DNA of 64,000 nt from Ignelater luminosus (lineage: Eukaryota; Arthropoda; Insecta; Coleoptera; Elateridae): positions 196,058 to 260,057 of the forward strand of contig VTPC01089974.1 in assembly GCA_011009095.1 (NCBI GenBank). The letters are read 5' to 3'. Every line of letters starts with the position of its first letter. Position 1 is the first letter of the stretch. Position numbers and translations under genes: made by a program. A model generated the notes under the pieces. That model was not told the origin of the DNA, made no database searches, and saw only the letters and a program-made list of their open reading frames with translations. Below, in pieces: positions 24,333-35,428 of the stretch.

Positions 24333-24526
24333 TTTAAAATTCAATCTATGACGAACGAAAGAGAACTTAAATCAATTTTTGACAAGCCAACTTTGCGAAC
24401 TTGTAACATCTTGTTGTGACCACTCTGGTCCGGCACGCTGACGATTCTTGTATCACGTTATTTTTCTCCGTTGATAACGCATGTCGAACCTTTTGCCGCT
24501 ACGAGTTAAGAAAATCTGCAGTAGAC
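23322..24526 (+). repeat. Direct repeat pair, ~122 and ~142 bp
   Basis: Copy A (23,322-23,443) and copy B (24,384-24,526) share CAACTTTGCG, CATCTTGTT, TTTCTCCGTTGATA and AATCTG in the same order and orientation. Copy B has an additional 22 bases between two TGAC tetramers (24,417 and 24,439). Copy A has a single TGAC at 23,355, as expected if the 22 bases were lost by TGAC microhomology. The family is unknown and neither copy codes for protein. Confidence 0.7.
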
Positions 24527-25724
24527 TATTAGTTCTGGCCAATTTTAAATACTGATTAGTATCAATAGCAAACATGTGCCGATTCTGAATCTGTGTGAGG
24601 TATCTTTAATATTTCTAGATATTGCATTTTTTTAGTAGATTCAAAATTGTTTTTACTTTTAATGGTTTCTAACAAAAATTGGATTCTAATTTACTGATGC
24701 CCACAAGGAATCAATAGAAGTTCTAAATCCAAGTAAACAGTGAGTAAGCGTAAAGAACTAACTGAAGATCAAACCAGTCTTATTTTATTTATCCTTTCAA
24801 AGTTATTGTTTTAGTTTGTCCATTCGAACTCAAACTATTCAAAGACAACCTAGAATGCCTAGATATCATACAACGTTTATGACTAGTTTTAAGCTAAACC
24901 TTGAACATGTCAAGCAAAAACTTTTCAGTAAATGTTAGAAGGATGCTAAAACTTTCCATTGTCTATCTATAAGATTTTATCTAAAAGCTTCTATAGGTCT
25001 TTCGAGCTTGATCAATTTTAATTATTCTATAGTGTAATTACAATGTAGCAGCAACAGCATTACATCTATAATATACTTAAACAATCATTGTAAAGGACAC
25101 ATCAAAACAGTTTTTTGAAAGTAGTCAATAGACAGAACGTAGTAATTAAGACAACTAAAGGCAACTAATGTTAAGATGTTTAAATGCCTAATAGTACCAG
25201 AAACAATTCCAAGTTTTATTTCCTTCTGATTTAATACAACCAGTGTGGTCAAAACTATCAACCAAACATATATCCTGAATTCTGATGACAATAAAGAAGT
25301 GGCCCACACTTATGTTTCTAATAGAGATAATAAATCTTGCTACAAACCACAATATTAAAAGATTCTTTATAAAAATCTATTAATAGCAAGACTTGAGAAA
25401 CCTTTCCTTTAGTATTCTTACCTAAATATTTACATTTTTCCATAACAATGCAATGTTTACATTTATACTAGCGTCATATTTTACAATCACATTCAGTTAT
25501 CCATTCTGTAATAAACATCTTTTATTCTCAGTTGTCACCTCTCGCTCCATTTATAGTAGTTGGAATTTATTACAATATAATAAATAGATACATAAACAAA
25601 AATCAGCTGAAAACGATAATATTTAAAATTTAAATGTCATGGTGTATACAATCAACAAATTTTTTAACGCTCATATAAAATAATTAAATATTTCGGTTGA
25701 CATTAACAAAAATTGCATGACGGA
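24527..25724. other. AT-rich stretch, nothing recognised
   Basis: A 74-codon ORF on the minus strand (25,085-25,309) is Leu/Val/Ile-rich and without motif. No other signal seen. Confidence 0.5.
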
Positions 25725-25886
25725 ATGGCTATTAGAAAGTGTGGAGGGGAACGGCCTTCAAGTTTCATGGCCGAGGTAAATGGCACCAAGTTCACGTTCA
25801 AGCGATACAAGATCAGCGTTAGTGGAGGCTCGTCAAACGAGATCTTGAGGTTACTATTTACTAAAAATCTAATGCACGTTACATAA
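25725..25886 (+). CDS. Coding-like island, 53-codon ORF of unknown function
   Basis: ATG at 25,725 opens 53 codons to a TAA at 25,884. Codons 15-40, starting at a second ATG (25,767, MAEVNGTKFTFKRYKISVSG), end in G or C in about three quarters of cases (GGC ACC AAG TTC ACG TTC AAG), which is striking in this AT-rich region and suggests past or present coding selection. After about 25,848 the sequence falls back to AT-rich. A minus-strand frame over the same bases is also open with a similar third-base bias, so the strand is not settled. No good donor (a weak GTTACT at 25,849) or acceptor flanks it. It may be an orphan exon, a fragment of an element, or a conserved non-coding segment. Confidence 0.3.
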   Translation: MAIRKCGGERPSSFMAEVNGTKFTFKRYKISVSGGSSNEILRLLFTKNLMHVT

Positions 25887-26339
25887 AAGCGACTTGCAAA
25901 TAGAGAGGCTTGTCCGTTGTCGTTAATATTCGTGTACCGAATTCAACGCGTATTGTTTAAATGTACTATGATAATTAATTATAATGGCGGAGGAAATTTT
26001 TGAATTGAAAATTCAATTTTCTTTGCACAAGGCTACCGAGTGGGTTATTTATAAAATTAACATTCTGCAAAAAGCGGTTTAAAGGCCAACCAACAAATTA
26101 TAAATGAACCGGTTGATTTTTTCAGAAATTAAATAACAGATAAAGAATATACCATTTGAGAAGATTTTTGGATTGTGACATTCCCTTAGATTACAAATGC
26201 AAGTAGAGCACCATAATACTTAAGATCTTTAGGCAGCCATGTTTAACAACACTAGTGAAAGGATTCCCCTAAAGAATGATTTTGATTTATAAACGTGTTC
26301 CAGTAGTCCGTTATTGATTGCTCCATAGAATATTCACAA

Positions 26340-26760
26340 TTATTCAGTATGAACATCTCTTACTTTTGATTTCCTCTACTCTGACATTTCTTGTTCAAAC
26401 TTTTAGATTGGTCTTTTAGTTCTGTTGTTCCTAAGCAGAACATAAAAAAATTGCAGAATATTTGTCTTATTTTGTGTTAAGTATTTTTCTACTTCTGCAT
26501 TTATGAATACTCCATTCTATCTTCTTTATCTATTTAAATCGTCACTTCATGCTATTTAGTCTGTTCGTCCCATTATTACTTTTTCTGTTTTATCTTTGTA
26601 CATTCGTTGTCATTAATTAAATTGGCGCCAGTTTTTTTTACTGAGTAGTCTTTGTTTCATTTTTGGTTTTCCTTCTTACCTGTTTTTTTTTTCTTTTGTA
26701 GCAGCTTTCTTGTGTTTCTTAGTTTTAGTTTTTTTTTTTTTATTTTTAAAGAAACGTTGG
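26340..26760. other. Strongly T-rich, strand-asymmetric tract
   Basis: The plus strand is dominated by T with many T runs and few A. The same asymmetry marks the decayed non-LTR element at 43.2-43.9 kb, so this may be another minus-strand retroelement remnant, but no RT motif could be read. Confidence 0.3.
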
Positions 26761-28434
26761 AGATTACAAATCATACCATTTCTAATGCCCTTTTGTCTTT
26801 GTTTCATAATCTCTGACCGAAAAAGAAATAGAATTGGAATTTTTTTGATCAGTATGAATTTATATTAAATATAATATTTTGGAAACGGCGCCTTTTGGGA
26901 CTTAAATTTATATAAGAAGCTAGCCTTAAATCTATCTTAAGAATCTGCTTTCTGTTCAATTGAGAGACACCATTTTATCTATTTAATGAACTATGTATGT
27001 CATTCTTCCCAAATAAGACTTACTGAGCTGGTATACTACATACAATAGGTGTGCTAAATACACTAAATAATTATCCTTAAGACTTCTTGCCCTAGTTCTT
27101 AATGGGAAGCTAGTCCTGTTCATATAACTGTAAACTGCGTTAATGCCATTATAATATTATCATCTCTGAACCTAAATCATATGGTATACTGAAAGGTAGT
27201 TCCGTGGAAATTATTTTATATTTAGAGATACTCAACATTAAGAAGTAGGTGTCTACGAGATATTCGCCTTATTAACTGTAGAATAAATATGTTGGTTAGC
27301 TAAATGTGCAATAATGTACATCTCTTTGGATCAAGGAAGAACTCTACAATGAAGACTTTACTGTGTTCTTTTGGGAAATGTACGGTATTGATTTCTTTAG
27401 GATAAATTGTTGATCTTTTTGAACCAACCATTCATCTGACTAACAGAAGCACAATTCTTGGTCAGATTCTTAATTATTATACGTTAGGTGTATTTTCCTG
27501 TCACCACGCCACGCCAGCATCTGAAACTGGAAGTTTAACTAACTCCATCGTTGTTTGTTAGTAAATCTCTGGGTTAAGTCGGTTTAGTTATCAACATTCT
27601 AGAAAGTCAACCTAAAGTAATTTTCATACATATTGGTTTTTGACAGAATCTTGTTATGTTATTTTTTGTTTTTGTTACCACTTACCACTTATCAGTTAAT
27701 CAGTTACAGTCTTTCTATTAGTTCGATTTCTGTAACAATGCACGCATTCATTTTGCTCGTATCTGTAATCATGTTGCTAGATATTTCTTGTTTTTATGCA
27801 TTTGTTTGACGTGAAATAAACCTCAGAAGGTATTGATCATCACTCATCAGTGATCACTTTATGAACGATAAATCTGATTTCAGGTATTACTATACTATAC
27901 TGAATACATAAATAAGATGTCTATCCTATTATCACATGAACAGTTGTTTTATTGTATATGTACGTATTCAATTACTTTGACTATTTATATTAATATTTGC
28001 AAAATATGCATATGATTAATCAGTTTTTATTATCTATAAATATTACAACACAAACGGGAAATTCTGATTTATATTCCAAATAAATGTTTATAAAATCGTT
28101 ACAGTAATTATGTTAATAGATTTACATGCATTTATAGAGTGCAGTTGCAAAGTTTTGAATAATTTAATTTTTTTCAAGACAATTTATTTCCGAAAAAACT
28201 TGATCTTTATACTATTTTAAATCTTTGTGTATACGCAGAATGATAAGGTCAACACAGATGACGCCACCCAACTTCTTTTTATTTTACTTACAATAGAGGC
28301 AGTAAATGCTTTCAATATAAGTAGAAATTAGAGAGCATCACCTGGATCAACTGGGAGGATAATGGGTTAGGCACCTTAGATCTTAAGATGGCAATCAATA
28401 AAAAGTTTGTCGTAAGTTCTTTCTACTGTCATAG
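26761..28434. other. AT-rich stretch, nothing recognised
   Basis: No ORF, repeat or RNA signal worth naming. Confidence 0.5.
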
Positions 28435-28602
28435 ACTCGGTCTGATGAATTAAGTCAGTTTAGGAATTCTAACCCAGCAAACGTTTATAGCCGATCTATT
28501 GAGGGCCCGCTGTATACGTTTGACCAGCACTATAGCAGCAACCCGGCAATGTTTGTCGACGACGTCGAGCCGGAACATATAGGCTACTCCGGCTTCCAGT
28601 AG
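28435..28602 (+). other. GC-rich island with 55 open codons and two hairpins
   Basis: A plus-strand frame is open from the base after a TAG (28,432) to a TAG at 28,600. It has no usable start ATG and a motif-free product (for example YTFDQHYSSNPAMFVDDVEP). The DNA itself is structured: CAAACGTTTATAGC (28,478) pairs with GCTGTATACGTTTG (28,509), and GCCGGA (28,569) pairs with TCCGGC (28,588). TGTCGACGACGTCGA near 28,552 contains two adjoining 6-bp palindromes. Repeated words such as CAAACGT, ATAGC and CCGG suggest a structured repeat or element end rather than an exon. Confidence 0.35.
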
Positions 28603-31071
28603 GCTGTGCCACGACTGTTCTAGTACGTATGTATGGCAATATACCGTAAGAACCGTACATGAAACTATATTGTTATTGAAGGATGTAATTACATATTATT
28701 AGATTCTAAGGTAATGCATTTATTAATTAATTGCAAATATAAATTGTTAATTGTTATTTTTATGATAAATTGCCATTGTTCTTATAAATTAATTATTGTT
28801 ATAGAAAAATACCGAAAATAGAAAAATCAAATTAAATTAATAGATGTACACCTATAAATTCATTTCTGTTTATTCTGTTCTTTTTTTTTTACGAATATCA
28901 GATAATTGCCGAAACGATTAATCTACAGGCCGTGCGCGTTATATCTTGGCCAATAAATGGACTGCGCTGCATATCGTATATTCTACCATAGGCTTTTTTC
29001 CGTTCTTTTTTTAAGAAGGTAGGTGCGCATCACAGAATATATGTAGTAACTTGTTTTCGTTATTTAGGGCATGTTTTGTTTTAATTTACTTAAAATTATA
29101 TTACTAATGTGCGGAGGCGCGGTCTGTATTCCAGTCTTTGCTATCACACTGTATAATACTCAACACATACCTCTATAAAAGAAAACTGCTACTGGTCTGT
29201 TTTTATAAATGTACATTACATATCTATTGTCAGATTAGATTACAAAATAATAGCGATGAAAGTCACTATTGAACGGTACTCAGCACATTGTTTATGTAAA
29301 TGACATGCTGTTAACACAATAAAAGATGTATTTATTTCATGTAAATAAGTATTTTATTATTATAGTTACCTAGTAATGAACTAACGATAGAATTTTGTAA
29401 TAACACGATGGCATTGAAGTGCGTTAATTCAATAAAATATAGAAACATTGCCATTAGATTTCTACTAAAAGCTATGCATATAGGTAGTCGTTTCATAAGC
29501 ACTATGTAATACAAAATATTTACTTTTGCTTGTTTCTATTGTTATTTTAATTTATATACAGCTTTTTATTTTTAAATGTTAATGATATTATCAAGAAGGA
29601 ATCTTTAACATTTAATAATATACACAGCATTATTTTATTTTTATATTATGTAGTGTCGAGTTTGCTGATGGCTACATATTTCATTTTCAGACATTAATTC
29701 TGGCATTTCTTGGATAGCTAAATGCAGAAATGCAGTTGTTAATATAAACAAACCAAACTAGATGTCAAGGTCAGTTTTTGATTAGTATCGCCTAACATGT
29801 ATATAGCATTATTGCTTTCTAATCTTATGCATATCAGCGTTACAATCTATTGTATATCTCGAAAAGGTCTGTTATCATTATAAGTCACATGGTTGCTTAA
29901 TATTTTATTTTATTTGAAGGACTTCTTCTAATTTTACCTTTAAGTTTTGTTTACATTCGATAGAATAAGAAACGGGGTACTACCACCTAGAAAATTAGTT
30001 TGAATGGCTAGTCTAAGTCTAATCTATCGGTGGGAATTAAAACGTCAAACTAGAGTTTCTTGGGAACAATTCAAAAGAAATATCACATCGTGTATGATAT
30101 CATAATATAGATAAACGAGATGGAACAGAGACCCGAACCCCTTCCGTTGACTATACAGTCTACTTCCAATTGTAGTATTTATCTGAGAAACAGTAATAGC
30201 TGAAGATCGCGGTGATGACACCTTATTTGTTTTAGCGTGAATCTACGCTTGGTTTTCAACAAAAATGGCGGCTATGTCTTTTTTCCTTTTACTACTATAA
30301 CTAAACTACATGTTATTTATCTTACAAGTGCTGTTTTGTCTCGTTTTGAACAGACTGATAAAGAGGTTTCTGCCACTGCACAATGTTATTTAATCTATAA
30401 TGGTAGCTTTGAATGCTCTTAGATAACGATGGTGTTTATTGACTAAGACTGAAACCAGACATCTCAAAGCAAGGTTATTAAGACCTCTAGGCTCAAAGTA
30501 ATAAAACGCGGAATAATTTGTTATAAAAGCGACTGCATAACTCGCAACCTTAGGTAAAACTATTTTTACTATTTCAGGGTTTCGATTTTATTGTTGGAAA
30601 ATTAGGAGATAAATTTAATTTTTCTAACTAGTCAACTGGTTATCTTCCACTTCCAGTTAGGAAACGATTATTTAAAATCTCAAACAAAGCAGAATTAGCT
30701 TGCATTTAAGTGACAGTAGACATCAAAGAGTTACCTGATGATAAATTGTTTTCTCGTGTAAAACATTTGTCAGCGCACGTAATATTCTATTCCTCTAAAA
30801 GGAAAATCCATTAATCTGCTAAAAGGTACTATAAATCCCTAAATACTACAACTTGACAAGTGTTATGCATCTGAAGGAGCTAACGTAGGTAATAGTTATC
30901 AGTTTTTCAGATAAACTCAGGAAAATTAGGCAAATTTTCACTGCATCAAATGAATTATCGTACATTGTACTCATGTTCAACATATTTTTTTATATAGCCT
31001 ACTAATAGCACCAGCACATTTAGTAAAATGAAGGAAGATCATTGCGTTTTATTCGTCTGTTTAAATATTAG
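28603..31071. other. AT-rich stretch, nothing recognised
   Basis: Short ORFs at 29,332-29,514 and 30,237-30,422 show no motif. Confidence 0.5.
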
Positions 31072-31155
31072 GAGCGGCTGCAGTGTTGAATGGAAACTCA
31101 TCACTAAGGAAAACCGATGAAAACCTTTGTATCTCAAAACCCGAATGCAAACTCG
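31072..31155 (+). other. Candidate internal exon, 84 nt
   Basis: Flanked by an acceptor with a pyrimidine-rich tract (attcgtctgtttaaatattag) and a strong donor TCG|GTAAGT at 31,156. One frame is open throughout (GAAAVLNGNSSLRKTDENLC then ISKPECKL, needing one base from upstream). Alternatively an ATG at 31,117 in context aaaccgATGa starts MKTFVSQNPNANS and reaches the donor in phase 0. Both readings are possible, and splice-like pairs also arise by chance in 64 kb. It lies between the candidate first exon (ends 16,122) and the last exon (52,099) on the same strand. Confidence 0.35.
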
Positions 31156-34084
31156 GTAAGTTGACCGCTAAGATGTACAACTACAATGATACTTCTATTA
31201 AGTACCATATGTTGTCTTTTTCTTTGCTTCAACAATTTTACTAACATGAGCTTTTATAGGACTGTCAGTGGTAAAAAAGCGTAAGGATATACCCAGAAGC
31301 TGTTACGACTTTAGAAATACAAATACTCTTAATGGTTGATGATTTCTAATTAAAGAAATTGGAATACTTAGGCCGTAAACTGCTTAACAAACTCGATATT
31401 TACTTTCTCATTTAAAGATTCAAGTACGAAGGAATAAAAAAATCAACATAAAAGATTCTTGTTTTGATTTCAAAACAAAAAACTAACATCAGTGGTTACT
31501 CATCTTTTATGAAACAATCCACTTGAAGAAAATGAAAGGTTTTGAATTGAATTTAGTCTTTGTGAAGGAGTGTGCTGTTTCTTTAATTCTAAAAAAACAT
31601 GTACTTACAGTAAGTTTCACCTTTTGGAAATTTGTAGAAATGACTAATGTACTTTTGTATCCTCTGTTGCCAATTTAACTTTTAAGCAATGTTGGGAATA
31701 ACCAATTATTTTTCTTAACATTATCAAATGTGTTAATTACATTTTATAAATCTCATGAGGATTCCATAACATAAAAATCTTTGTCTTTGCTTTATATACA
31801 ATGAACTTAAAAGAGATTTTTTGTGGAAAATACTTTTTAACAGACTATACAATTATGCTAATTCTACAGTGCTAAAGCTTTATTTTAGATTTTAATAATT
31901 ATGTTTAAATCACATATGATTTTTTATCCATTACATAATATTGAATTATAGAGGCAACTATGCTCACCTATTGTAAAAAAGTCCGTTGAAATATTATGCA
32001 GCTGTTATTATACTGAATTCTTAAAAGAGAAGAAAAATTAATTTTATGAGTGGTTCAAGGACCAAGGTTATTCACATCGACAAAAATTCCAATGTTTCGA
32101 CAGCTTACCTTTAGGATCATATGAGTTCAACCTTGACACCTCATCTGATTTCACTGATTTTAGTCTAGTTCATTGACAGCAACAAAGCGTCTGAAATAAG
32201 AAAAAAACAAACTTAGACATTTCCGTGTAACTTATAACGTTTCATCAGAATTTTTTGTTGTTAGTAATTGTATTTACCATAATTGTTTTTTTATATTTTT
32301 TTAATTTGGTTTTTATTCAAAGGCAGCAAACTATTATTTATTTCAAGCTGACTGTAGAATGCATGTACAAAATATCTGTCATAAATCAAACACGATTTTC
32401 ATTTAAATTCAGAAGTATTATATTGTTTGTGAAATGATAATGAAGTTTTGGTGTTGCATTAAATATATCGTATCTACTGTATGTTTCATATTGAGTGTGA
32501 AAGATTATAGTATAAAAAATAATCATTGGTTGAATACTTGTGTTTTTATTGTGAGGGCTATAATAAATAATGTAAGCGGAATATAACAATTCCAGCGATT
32601 GTATTTTATGGGAACAGAAACTAATCATTTAGGCACGTCGTGATTTATTACAACCTCTCAAAGATGAACAAACTGTAATTCAATATTTATACTTTATATT
32701 AATACAAAAGTTGAGACCTAGGAGACTATAATGGATCGGATAGTAACTTTGTTCTGGTGGATCCTCTATTGGATGTTCTTCAGTTAATTTTTAATTTTAG
32801 AATTACAGAATGAACTTTGTGAGTATGGTAACTACCTGTCTGGTTTTTCTACGATGAATCATTCTTAATGCAAGTGTTTCTTTGTTTAGTATTTTAATAG
32901 TTAGTTTCAGTATAGCATTTATGTCATTGTCATAATTACCTATACAGTGAGTCTTAGAACCTGAATGATATCGAAATGGATGGGGAAATCCATTCATGAG
33001 CTAGTAGATGAACATTTTCATAAGAAATATTCACAGGTTTTAATATCTACTTGTTCCTCCATTAGGTCTAGTTACGAAATGTAACTTAGGTACTTTAACT
33101 CAATAGTTTTAAGGTGATTTAATAATTTACTATAGAATTTTTCAACGAACTTTGATATATATAGCAAATTAAATAAACCTTATTCTATATCCTAAAAGTC
33201 CAACTGTTCAATTTCTTATTAATAACAATTTTGACATAGTTGAGTACAATTTTTATTGAATGCGCCACGTATATTATTTTTGTTTTTTTTTTAAAGAATT
33301 TACTTTAAAATTGTCTTTCGCATAATTCATTATATTGGGATTGAATTAATTACCTAGGTTTATTAATTTCTGAAAGAAGAATTTATTTCAATTGGTACAT
33401 TCTTCATTTCTTCTTACATCATGTCAATCTGGGGCAAGTTAAAGGAAATAGCTGTAAAGTATCTTCTTCCGTTGCTAATATTCTCATTGTTTGAAATTAG
33501 ATTTTAGGGATCTATAAGAGGTGTAAATCAGGGTTTAAATACACTTAGAAGCTGCTAGTAGGAATTGTTAACCGGCAATTTGCAACTTTAACCCGCATCT
33601 ACTATCTTAAGGAGCTATTTATCTACATTTCCACCTAATTCCAGAAGCTAAGCTCAGAGAAGAGGCAGCTATGGTCTAAATCTCCAAACAGGGTTCATCT
33701 ATGTAACCACGGCAGTCCAACAGATAAGTCTTATAAATAGTATAAATTTAGTTTGTTTGGTCTTGTAAACTCTTCTGTAGCAGCTGCCGCTTTAGAGTAT
33801 AAACCATACTTTTCGGTAGCGTATCTTAAACGGCGCTGATTATTTTTCTACATTTTGTATATTTGTCTTTTCAAGTTAAAAATAAATAAAGGAGTTGGGT
33901 TTGTATGCGTTTTTCTTCTTTTCTTATTATTCGATGACTATTAAGTCACTACGGGAGGTTGTCCAAAGGTACTGCTCTTATTCGGACTATATGCTAAAAT
34001 CATTAAATTATTATTATTTGGTAATGAGCATTAAATTTGCATCATTACCTGTACTTAGCCGGATTATTAACAACTTGTGTTTTT
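31156..34084. other. AT-rich stretch, intron-like
   Basis: ORFs near 32.3-33.0 kb are short and of low complexity. A slightly GC-richer part at 33,540-33,830 has no readable motif. Confidence 0.45.
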
Positions 34085-34235
34085 TTATCCTTATCCCATC
34101 TTTTCTAACTCTTTCTATCACTTCTTTCTTACCGACTCATTCTTTTCCTGCTCTTTCTCGCGCTCTCTCCTCTTACTCATCTTATCGCTCTCTTTCATTC
34201 TTCTTTTTTTGTTAGTTTCCTCTTTTTCTCTTTAA
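34085..34235. promoter_or_regulatory. Pyrimidine-rich tract / GAGA-like sites on minus strand
   Basis: About 150 bases are almost entirely C and T on the plus strand; on the minus strand this gives GAGAGAGCGCGAGAAAGAGC and similar words, which resemble GAGA-factor (Trl) sites. The ORF across it (33,895-34,215) is a composition effect. A simple-sequence tract without function is equally likely. Confidence 0.35.
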
Positions 34236-34530
34236 ATAGTGCAACGCCGCTAATGAACTTTACGTGCAGCGCATTAATCTAAGAGTGTGGCATTACAAAA
34301 GTAATAAAGTACATGGCTTACTATATGGTAGACTTTTTAAATAGTTACGCATAAACAGTAATAGCTATCCATATTGGTGACTTAAAACTTCGTAGTGATA
34401 TGTGACTGCGTTCGTAACTGCTCTTTATTTCTAGTATTGCAGTAGCAATGCATGTCTTTGTTAGTTTGTGAATGTGCTCATGCTATTTCGAGCATACGAT
34501 GCAATTTAAGGATGTAAATTGTTGTTAAAG

Positions 34531-35007
34531 TTAATAAAAGTTATTAATAGAAGATAGCTTGCTATTTACCTTGTAATTTGCATTATAAAAAATCAGTCTG
34601 ATAATCCTTTCTTGAAATACTTCAAAGAACTTTGTTGATATAACGAGCTGTACATTGTCGACAGCTACATTATTAAACCTATTGTTAATAAAAAAAACTA
34701 TATTTGTCTTACTGGTATTTGAATAGGAGATTTTTTTACAAAAGTCTTTCATTTGCTCCATCACAACACTAAATTTGTTAGTTGGCTTCAGTGAAATAGT
34801 AGCATCCACTACAACAGAACAATCATCGGTACAAGATGGATGAATGGCCCTAAAACGAACCTCTGCGATACTACTCCCATGTTGCTTTCCAATCCAGAGT
34901 TCGCGACAAGTCAAGTTTCTGACTATCCTTTGCTCTGTATATTTTATTTCAGAAATCAGTACAGGCAATTTTAGTTGACCTGGCTGGTTTATATCCATTT
35001 TGTGCAT
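34531..35007 (-). CDS. Unrecognised ORF, 158 codons (longest in the window)
   Basis: Uninterrupted from ATG at 35,007 to a stop at 34,531, which is long for such AT-rich DNA. The product begins MHKMDINQPGQLKLPVLISE and contains a central Cys-rich spot (HPSCTDDCSVVVDATISLKP) and an acidic/hydrophobic C-terminal half (VDNVQLVISTKFFEVFQERI). No signal peptide or membrane segment is evident. I do not recognise the family. It lies about 110 bases downstream of a non-LTR RT linker remnant on the same strand, so it may belong to that element or to sequence it inserted beside; it does not read as reverse transcriptase. A real gene, an exon, or chance are all open. Confidence 0.35.
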   Translation of the reverse strand: MHKMDINQPGQLKLPVLISEIKYTEQRIVRNLTCRELWIGKQHGSSIAEVRFRAIHPSCTDDCSVVVDATISLKPTNKFSVVMEQMKDFCKKISYSNTSKTNIVFFINNRFNNVAVDNVQLVISTKFFEVFQERIIRLIFYNANYKVNSKLSSINNFY

Positions 35008-35119
35008 TTGCTGATATGCTATAATTAATTAAAAAACTAACAAGTCTTTTGGCTATTCATTTTTCAAAAATTCTTCATATTTCTAACTATAACCTTCAGT
35101 GATCTCACTCTGCTGTTTT

Positions 35120-35428
35120 AAGCACCCATGTGAAAATAGTATATTAATTTGTCAGCAATACTATGCACTGTACTCTTCACAATCTTCACCGATATATCAT
35201 CAATAGATTTTTTACCAATTCCAGGATTTTCAGTTCTGTCACTGAGACGCAGACAACAGAGTTTTTATTGCACATGTACAGCATCTATAAAATGATCTTT
35301 TGCACTTTATCCATAAAAAGATCTGCAAATGTGTCTGGAATTATTTTAGGATTGTGTTCACTATTTCTATTTATTGTAATGGCTGAAGAAGTTGTACCCT
35401 TTATCTTTGGGACCTCACTATTCCCCAT
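35120..35428 (-). pseudogene. Non-LTR retrotransposon remnant (EN-RT linker and start of RT)
   Basis: On the minus strand from 35,428 a frame gives HNPKIIPDTFADLFMDKVQ, then after a stop VSVTELKILELVKNL, and after a one-base frame change KSIDDISVKIVKSTVHSIAD with KLIYYF. In Jockey/CR1-like elements this order is the linker with DPxxIANxFNxFF, then VxxxEVxxxIxxLK, then SxGxDxIPxxxLKxxxxxIxxPLxxxFN at the start of the RT. The frameshift and stops show decay. The catalytic part of the RT is absent downstream. Clade assignment is not possible from this piece. Confidence 0.6.

Noticed and set aside
26340-26760. Second minus-strand LINE
   Set aside because: Only the base asymmetry is shared with 43.2-43.9 kb; no RT motif could be read, so it is kept as a T-rich tract only.
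33895-34215. 106-codon plus-strand ORF rich in Ser, Phe and Leu
   Set aside because: It is a translation of a pyrimidine-rich simple tract; composition alone explains it.
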